Shown piece after piece: positions 13,235 through 19,895 of a stretch of DNA of 19,895 nt. The notes below the pieces were generated by a model. It made no database searches and was not told where the DNA came from. It saw only the letters and a list, made by a program, of their open reading frames with translations. The stretch is from positions 1-19,895 of the forward strand of contig DATAXS010000026.1 of assembly GCA_036266715.1 (NCBI GenBank). Direction: 5' to 3'. Within the stretch, counting starts at the first letter, position 1, and each line of letters begins with the position of its first letter. Source of the DNA: DATAXS01 sp036266715. GTDB lineage: Bacteria > Patescibacteriota > Minisyncoccia > UBA6257 > 2-01-FULL-56-20. A program made the translations under genes and the position numbers.

Positions 13235-13419
13235 GAGAAGAACAACGAGGAAATATTGCAGTGAGCTTAGGTTTTCGAGGGCATCTCGGAGGCGCCCCGG
13301 TGAGTATTAAAAAACACCGCCAGATTGGCGGCGCCGAGAGAGAAGTGCGCGGCGAGTACGCCGCGACACTGTCCCTCGAAAACCTAAGCTCACTGCAATA
13401 TTTCCTCGATCTTCTTCTC
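13235..13419. repeat. Inverted duplication of the rpsF 3' end
   Basis: Arms 13235-13281 and 13373-13419 (47 nt) match with two mismatches; the inner 36 nt (13246-13281 with 13373-13408) are perfect. The right arm covers the last ten codons of rpsF including TGA, plus 17 nt after it. The 91-nt centre holds smaller hairpins, one of them a terminator. Confidence 0.93.
13309..13331 (-). terminator. Terminator of rpsF
   Basis: On the minus strand CCGCC (13327-13331) and GGCGG (13317-13321) form a short stem with a 5-nt loop, then TG and six T (13309-13314). It sits inside the large rpsF inverted repeat. Confidence 0.72.
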
Positions 13420-13854
13420 CAGTGCCTCGTTTGAAATCGGCCCGGCCAGACGCGGAGTGGGTTTGGATTCTCCCGGAGCGCCGGCGCGAATGCCCGCAGG
13501 CCGTCCCCGCTTCATGGGCGGCAGGGCCGTCATGGGGCCAGTGGGCTGCGTGGAAGGCGGCGGGGCAACCATGATCATAAAACGGATCACGTCCTGCCGC
13601 GTGTTCAAATCCTCTTCCATATTCTTTGCGTCCGCCGGGAACGCGTGGAACGTGAACGAAACAAAGACGGCTTCGGTGTGGCCCTTTATCTTGTACGCGA
13701 GCATGAGCCGCTTGGCACGGGGTTCGGAAGCGACCTCGCCGTTCAGCTGCTTAAGGAGCGTCAAAACCCCCGCGAGATCGCTCTCATTCTTTAAAAGCAG
13801 TGCAAGCTCATAGAGCTTCTTCTCTTTCTCTTCGTTATTCGTATCGTTCGCCAT
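13390..13854 (-). CDS. rpsF: 30S ribosomal protein S6 with long tail
   Basis: This 154-aa protein has an S6-like core at about residues 12-98. It begins KLYELALLL, has LAYKIKGHTEAVFVSFTF (the S6 strand pair) and ends in DVIRFMIMV. The core packs on 16S rRNA with S18. A Pro/Gly/Arg-rich tail of about 57 residues follows, with KRGRPAG (like an AT-hook core) and a final helix ISNEALEKKIEEILQ. Usual S6 is about 95-135 aa, so the tail is unusual. Position before ssb agrees with the common rpsF-ssb order. It starts 29 nt after the rpoBC stop; a TACACT in the gap may be a weak -10 box. The 3' end forms part of a 47-nt inverted repeat. Confidence 0.88.
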   Translation of the reverse strand: MANDTNNEEKEKKLYELALLLKNESDLAGVLTLLKQLNGEVASEPRAKRLMLAYKIKGHTEAVFVSFTFHAFPADAKNMEEDLNTRQDVIRFMIMVAPPPSTQPTGPMTALPPMKRGRPAGIRAGAPGESKPTPRLAGPISNEALEKKIEEILQ

Positions 13855-13883
13855 ATGCGTGGTCGTCGCTAAGTGTACCCGAA

Positions 13884-19895
<6,012 letters not shown>

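Noticed and set aside
12729..13419. Transposon with terminal inverted repeats
   Set aside because: The repeats at 12729-12796 and 13235-13419 have unrelated arm sequences and no transposase lies between them.

Overview
This window looks like a chromosomal piece of a reduced-genome bacterium, most plausibly a member of the Candidate Phyla Radiation (Patescibacteria, Parcubacteria-like). The reasons are tightly packed housekeeping genes, short or absent mRNA leaders, divergent ribosomal proteins (S6 with a long tail), a ThrRS without a TGS domain, and RelE-type toxin-antitoxin pairs set between core genes. The lineage is an inference from protein style, not a measured placement. The standard genetic code fits: TGA acts as a stop in several genes.

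Left part (1-5127): the C-terminal part of a GT39-like membrane glycosyltransferase (+) converges on a compact minus-strand operon serS-alr-ftsQ-like, with a 26-nt overlap between serS and alr and a 1-nt gap between alr and ftsQ. Upstream lies an AT-rich toxin-antitoxin pair (antitoxin 4769-5023, RelE-like toxin 4488-4754). It is divergent from thrS across a promoter region that holds three TAATCTTT repeats.

Centre (5128-8986): thrS (+), whose 5' third is much more AT-rich than the rest, ends in a terminator hairpin that holds its own stop codon in the loop. Then come two overlapping small minus-strand genes of unknown function, miaA (+), and a small zinc-ribbon gene (-). The small unknown genes carry strong Shine-Dalgarno sites, while the housekeeping genes mostly have a -10 box a few bases before the ATG.

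Right part (8987-19895), all on the minus strand. In transcription order it reads: rpoB-rpoC fused into one reading frame (5' end outside the window), rpsF, an unknown 64-aa gene, ssb, a Phd/YefM-RelE toxin-antitoxin pair, rplK, tmk, gatB, zinc-ribbon gene. It is an information-processing cluster (transcription, translation, DNA replication, tRNA charging).

The strongest novelties are the natural rpoB-rpoC fusion and three long inverted repeats. Two of these are inverted copies of the 3' ends of rplK and rpsF; in the rplK case the repeat fills the whole space up to the tmk start codon. No tRNA, rRNA, CRISPR array or transposase gene was seen.
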